In this document: positions 6,705-9,717 of the stretch, one piece after another
Numbering within the stretch: the first letter of the stretch is position 1
How the letters are laid out: each line of letters begins with the position of its first letter
NCBI GenBank assembly: GCA_913056375.1
Contig: CAJXNF010000076.1
Span: forward strand, 1 to 9,717
From: an uncultured Pseudomonadota bacterium
GTDB taxonomy: Bacteria; SAR324; NAC60-12
Direction of reading: 5' to 3'
Length of the DNA: 9,717 bases
Translations under genes and position numbers: made by a program
Notes under the pieces: model-generated
Told to the model about the DNA's origin: nothing
The model's database searches: none
Seen by the model: the letters and a program-made list of their open reading frames with translations, nothing else

Positions 6705-7180
6705 TGAGCTTTCAATGTCTCCATCAATCCCGCACAGGCATCTTCCAAAATATCAATCACTAGTTCAAAACCTGCATCTCCACCATAGTAGGGGTCTGGG
6801 ACTTCATTTACCTTCATGGTTTGGCAGAAATCAGTCATCCTTCGGATTTTAGATGCATATTCTCGAGAAGAGTCCAAACCCATTACATCTTGGTAGTTAC
6901 GATCATCCATAACCAGAATCCAGTCATAGTAAGGAAAGTCACTCTCTGGATGAAGTTTACGGGAACGGCTTGGTAAATCATATCCTCGTATCTGAGCATG
7001 CTTCCGCATTCTTGAATCAGCTGGCTCTCCAACGTGATATCCGTGCGTCCCGGCGGAATCACATTCAATCAACTCTTCTAGCCCATCTTTCCGGATCAGG
7101 TGGAGCATGATTCCCTCAGCTGTCGGGGAACGACAGATATTGCCCATGCACACAAAAAGCAACCGCGACTGCTTACTCAT
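6701..7180 (-). CDS. Low-molecular-weight protein tyrosine phosphatase family
   Basis: This 159-residue cytoplasmic phosphatase carries the family's N-terminal P-loop, FVCMGNICRSP (9-19), with nucleophile C11 and phosphate-binding R17. It also has DSAGTHGYHVGEPAD (41-55) and the C-terminal general-acid motif VPDPYYGG (127-134, D129). All catalytic residues are present and the length is standard. The family removes phosphate from phosphotyrosine. In mammals the same enzyme family was also identified as a ribulosamine-5-phosphate phosphatase, and bacterial members are known to sit beside fructosamine-kinase genes. Here the stop overlaps the kinase-family start by 4 bases and the start overlaps the FHA gene stop by 4 bases. 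A sugar-phosphate role beside the kinase is therefore plausible, but a role on phosphotyrosine proteins cannot be excluded. Arsenate reductase is unlikely given the VPDPYYGG motif. Confidence 0.93.
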   Translation of the reverse strand: MSKQSRLLFVCMGNICRSPTAEGIMLHLIRKDGLEELIECDSAGTHGYHVGEPADSRMRKHAQIRGYDLPSRSRKLHPESDFPYYDWILVMDDRNYQDVMGLDSSREYASKIRRMTDFCQTMKVNEVPDPYYGGDAGFELVIDILEDACAGLMETLKAQ

Positions 7181-8124
7181 CGTTTCTTGCCACTTTGGAA
7201 AATGAACACATAACGTCCCACAGCGATTTCATCTCCATCATGAAGCTCTTTTTGCTCAACACGTCTTGAATTCAGATAAGTCCCTTCTGTACTTAGGTTT
7301 TGGAGCTTGTAAACTGTCCCCGACCGAAAGATACGTGCGTGTCTGAGGTGAACACTTGAATCCTCAAGTACCATGTCGCAAGTCTCAGATCTACCTAGTA
7401 TCATGATGTTGCGTACTAATGGAAAATCCTGACGGTTACCGAGAAAGCGCAAAGAAGCCGTTGAAGAGGGTAAGGGGCCTTTCGGAGTTAACGATCGCCG
7501 TGGATAGAGCAACGGGTTCCCTTCTTCAGCAGAGGGAAGCACAAAGGCAGGCAATCGATTTCTGAAAAGCAGAGTTAACTCACCGATATCCAGCACGTCC
7601 TCGTTTTGCAGCAAAACTTTGTTCATGCGGCGACGATTCACCAACAAGGCGTTCTTACTATTCCGGTCTTCCAAGTAAAATGAATTCTGCTTTGGAGTCA
7701 GTGCAACCTTCTCTAAATTCGCTGACAATCTGAGCTTATTTTTTGTTTCAATATCGTTCAGATAATCCAAGGTGTAGTTCTTTAGCTCCAAGGGCAGAAA
7801 TCGATTATTCTCTCCGGGAGTAATGATTTCAAAACCAAGTTCCACTTCGGTTTTGCGAACAGGTTGGCTACGCGATCGCCAAAACCAGAATAGGCAACCC
7901 GCTAGTGTCAGCATTAAACCGAGCAGGATTCCAAATTGTAAGGGATCGATTGGTTCCAGCGGGGGCACAATTTTGAGGCGATCAACAGAAGACGAGGTGG
8001 GTTCGTGCAGAACAAATTGTACACTTGGGGATTGCATATCCGCATTAGCATGCGTTGGCACCAGCCCCATCACTAGCAACACTCCTATGAGAAGTCGTTG
8101 CCAGTTACGAATTGAATCAGGCAT
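7177..8124 (-). CDS. Membrane-anchored tandem FHA-domain protein
   Basis: This 315-residue protein has a probable signal peptide (hydrophobic core about 11-22, likely cut after ANA at 26-28), a short extracytoplasmic segment, a transmembrane helix at about 63-83 followed by RSRSQPVRK (83-91, positive-inside), and then a cytoplasmic region. That region holds two FHA-like units. The first (about 100-190) is degenerate but keeps LEDRNSKNALLVN (151-163) and the later LLQNEDVLDIGELTLLF pattern. The second (about 225-311) looks functional: GRSETCD (244-250), DSSVHLRHARI (255-265) and NLSTEGTYLN (276-285), the layout that binds phosphothreonine. No enzyme domain is present, so it probably acts as a phosphoprotein-binding adaptor. 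Its start is 2 bases after the preceding membrane FHA gene and its stop overlaps the phosphatase start. No Ser/Thr kinase is present in the window. Confidence 0.88.
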   Translation of the reverse strand: MPDSIRNWQRLLIGVLLVMGLVPTHANADMQSPSVQFVLHEPTSSSVDRLKIVPPLEPIDPLQFGILLGLMLTLAGCLFWFWRSRSQPVRKTEVELGFEIITPGENNRFLPLELKNYTLDYLNDIETKNKLRLSANLEKVALTPKQNSFYLEDRNSKNALLVNRRRMNKVLLQNEDVLDIGELTLLFRNRLPAFVLPSAEEGNPLLYPRRSLTPKGPLPSSTASLRFLGNRQDFPLVRNIMILGRSETCDMVLEDSSVHLRHARIFRSGTVYKLQNLSTEGTYLNSRRVEQKELHDGDEIAVGRYVFIFQSGKKR

Positions 8125-8126
8125 TG

Positions 8127-8993
8127 CTATTTGGTGAACTGCAGCAGCGCCGTTCCGATCTTGATAAGGTCTCCTGACTGGAGTTCTTGCTGCACAACAG
8201 GCCTGTAATTCAACAGTACTTCCTGGGAATCACCATAATTCTTTAACAAAATTTGACCCCGATCTCGCTCGATACAAGCTTGTTCTCCACGTACTTCTCG
8301 AAAGGGATGTAGGATCAGATTGTTTTGAAGGCTATACCCTAGTGAACTATAAAACGGATGGAGCCAGTAAACATGTCCTTCACGCTCCCCGGTTAGTAGA
8401 TGTAATCGGGAACGATTGAACAGTGCTTCTGGCAGTCCCAATAGCAGGGAAATACCAAAACCTATTGACAACAGCGGAATCCAACTAGCAAATCCTTGAA
8501 TCAGAAAAACCGACTGCAATGTTGATAAAATATAGAGAGCTCCTCCGCCACCGACAGCCGCTAAGAGCCCAAGTTGTAGGCGGACTTTCCAAGCATTACA
8601 TCCTCTCGAAGTTAGAATTCCGATACCACCTCCCAATAAAACCGCATAGAGCAGTCCTCCAAATTGGTACTGTGGAAATCTTTCAGAAAATGTCACAGAG
8701 AGTAGAGTCACACCTAAGCCTAGTAACAAACCATCAAACAAACCGTTTACTCCTTGTTTGACCAAGGATTCAATTTCACTTCCTTGAAAGTAGATCTCAC
8801 GGATTTGGAGTGCCATCCCCAAGCCTGCTCCAAGTAACGCTCCTTCCAAAATGTGATGTAACAATGGAAGTGTCATTTCCGGCAAACTAAGAAAACTCTC
8901 AGCGAGAATTGAAACAAATTGCGCCACTAGCCAAGCTAACAGGCTACCAAGCAGCCCAAGACTCAATACACTTGGTAGATATAAATGTCTCAT
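8127..8993 (-). CDS. Six-helix membrane protein with degenerate C-terminal FHA-like domain
   Basis: This 288-residue protein has about six hydrophobic helices (near 7-29, 41-62, 83-103, 111-129, 140-158 and 170-190), many glycine-rich (GALLGAGLGMAL, LLLGLG, LLGGGIGIL). The soluble domain from about 195 to 288 follows the FHA strand pattern and ends with LQSGDLIKIGTALLQF (271-286). The usual phosphothreonine-binding residues are missing: QN (223-224) stands where GR is expected and GEQA (236-239) where the Ser/His pair belongs, so it may not bind phosphopeptides. The arrangement resembles bacterial glycine-rich membrane FHA proteins, but I cannot give a function. The ATG has no clear ribosome site, and the frame stays open without ATG, GTG or TTG for about 33 codons upstream. 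It leads the cluster, 113 bases after the probable ftsZ. Confidence 0.72.
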   Translation of the reverse strand: MRHLYLPSVLSLGLLGSLLAWLVAQFVSILAESFLSLPEMTLPLLHHILEGALLGAGLGMALQIREIYFQGSEIESLVKQGVNGLFDGLLLGLGVTLLSVTFSERFPQYQFGGLLYAVLLGGGIGILTSRGCNAWKVRLQLGLLAAVGGGGALYILSTLQSVFLIQGFASWIPLLSIGFGISLLLGLPEALFNRSRLHLLTGEREGHVYWLHPFYSSLGYSLQNNLILHPFREVRGEQACIERDRGQILLKNYGDSQEVLLNYRPVVQQELQSGDLIKIGTALLQFTK

Positions 8994-9061
8994 TGCAGGA
9001 TTGAAACGCTGAGGAAAATTGACTTTCAGGGATGCACCGAGGGAAGGAGCATCACCTTGTT

Positions 9062-9105
9062 CAAAGAAAACTGCAAAAGATTTCTTTGGTCATCAATTTC
9101 TTTGG
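9062..9105. repeat. Inverted and direct 8-10 bp repeats in the ftsZ-FHA spacer
   Basis: CAAAGAAA at 9062-9069 is an exact inverted partner of TTTCTTTG at 9081-9088 (11-base loop). ATTTCTTTGG also repeats directly at 9080-9089 and 9096-9105, so either copy could pair with the first arm. The stem is AT-rich and no T-run follows on the - strand, so it is a poor intrinsic terminator. A role in slowing readthrough or in RNA processing between ftsZ and the FHA genes is only a guess. Confidence 0.4.
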
Positions 9106-9106
9106 A

Positions 9107-9717
9107 TCAGTTACTGGGAGGTGAGAGTTTTTTACGAATGAAAGTCGGAATGTCTAAATTTTTGTGAAAGTCCCTGCGGTTCTGAAACCCCCGAATAGTC
9201 GGTTGCGCAGTTAGCGTTGGATTTGCAGTCGAGATAGTAGTCTTTTCCGTCACATCAACTTTATTTACAATGCTTTCAGTAGTTCTGGGCATCTCTCTGA
9301 GTTCCTGAGCCCGCCGCTGATGAGCATCCGTCAACTTCTTAGCCGCAGATGAGTTAAAAATTTCCCTCGGGGCTGTCTCAATTTCTACCCCTTCTGGTCG
9401 CCTGATCCTTGCACCTGAAGCACTGGCTACTGCAATTACTGGTTCCACAGTTTCTACGATAACCGATTCTTCATTTCTATCAGGTGGAGTATTTGTTTTT
9501 TGGATTGTTGGAATTACTTCAACCTGGCCCACTGCTTCGTTTGGCTCTTCTAGCGGAACCCTTTCCTCTAGAAAATGATTTGTCGGTGCAGCAACATACA
9601 TTACAGGTTCAACCTCTTCATCGCCAACCTCACTTCCTCCTAAAGAATAAAAGGCCGGTTCTTCTGATTCATCATCTACAATCTCTGGAATTTCTTCCTC
9701 TGCCGCATCTAGACTTA
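9107..9717 (-). CDS. ftsZ: Probable FtsZ, C-terminal linker and tail (partial)
   Basis: The frame is open to the right edge (202 visible codons plus TGA), so the gene starts outside the window. The ATG at 9601 is internal, because the frame continues for 38 more codons upstream. The final residues include NLDIPTFIRKK, which matches the conserved FtsZ C-terminal peptide (consensus near LDIPxFLRxx) that binds partners such as FtsA and ZipA-like proteins. Everything before it is low-complexity: first very acidic (EEEIPEIVDDESEEP and similar), then rich in Thr, Val, Pro and Ala, ending in a basic, helix-prone stretch (AAKKLTDAHQRRAQELREM). This fits a long disordered FtsZ linker of at least about 180 residues, longer than the roughly 50 of E. 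coli. The GTPase domain is not visible, so the call rests on the tail motif. It is followed on the same strand by the FHA gene cluster. Confidence 0.72.
   Translation of the reverse strand, partial: SLDAAEEEIPEIVDDESEEPAFYSLGGSEVGDEEVEPVMYVAAPTNHFLEERVPLEEPNEAVGQVEVIPTIQKTNTPPDRNEESVIVETVEPVIAVASASGARIRRPEGVEIETAPREIFNSSAAKKLTDAHQRRAQELREMPRTTESIVNKVDVTEKTTISTANPTLTAQPTIRGFQNRRDFHKNLDIPTFIRKKLSPPSN

Noticed and set aside
6430..6852. 140-residue open frame on + strand
   Set aside because: It is antisense to the strongly supported kinase-family and phosphatase genes, and shows no motif.
6701..7180. Reading the phosphatase as an arsenate reductase
   Set aside because: The general-acid motif VPDPYYGG and the P-loop fit low-molecular-weight phosphatases. 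No ars genes are nearby.
9107..9601. Treating this region as a complete 164-residue protein starting at 9601
   Set aside because: The frame continues without a stop to the window edge, with the same acidic composition, and ends in an FtsZ-like tail.
1..9717. tRNA or rRNA genes, CRISPR arrays, insertion sequences, prophage or integrase genes
   Set aside because: No repeat-spacer pattern, cloverleaf-like segment, transposase or integrase motif was seen on either strand.

Overview
The window is dense bacterial coding DNA of moderate GC, with nine complete protein genes, one short gene fragment at each edge, and no gene-free stretch longer than about 185 bases. I cannot name the organism. The proteins look like those of a free-living heterotroph that stores glycogen. 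GlgC resembles the actinobacterial type in sequence, while the other genes are widespread bacterial families, so the host lineage stays open. Only the phosphofructokinase gene has a clear Shine-Dalgarno site. Most other starts are coupled to the preceding gene or have a weak site.

Left part (1-1396, + strand): the last 42 codons of chorismate synthase (aroC), a promoter-like spacer, a 62-residue predicted membrane protein, and 6 bases later a DHH/DHHA1 phosphoesterase of unknown substrate. The phosphoesterase gene runs tail-to-tail into the next block with a 24-base overlap.

Central carbohydrate block (1373-5620): a group III-like 6-phosphofructokinase on the - strand is divergent from glgC-glgA on the + strand, sharing a 184-base intergenic region. 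GlgC makes ADP-glucose and GlgA polymerises it into glycogen. The two genes are 2 bases apart. The divergent pair puts hexose-phosphate breakdown and storage side by side.

Right part (5617-9717, - strand): the C-terminal end of a probable ftsZ (long acidic linker plus the conserved FtsZ tail peptide) is followed after 113 bases by a tight five-gene cluster. Its order is a six-helix membrane protein with a degenerate FHA domain, a membrane-anchored tandem-FHA protein, a low-molecular-weight protein tyrosine phosphatase, a fructosamine-kinase-family protein, and a 65-residue predicted coiled-coil protein. Successive spacings are +2, -4, -4 and +32 bases. The phosphatase/kinase pair fits a known type of protein deglycation (sugar-amine repair) module. 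Its coupling to FHA proteins next to ftsZ is the most interesting part of the window.
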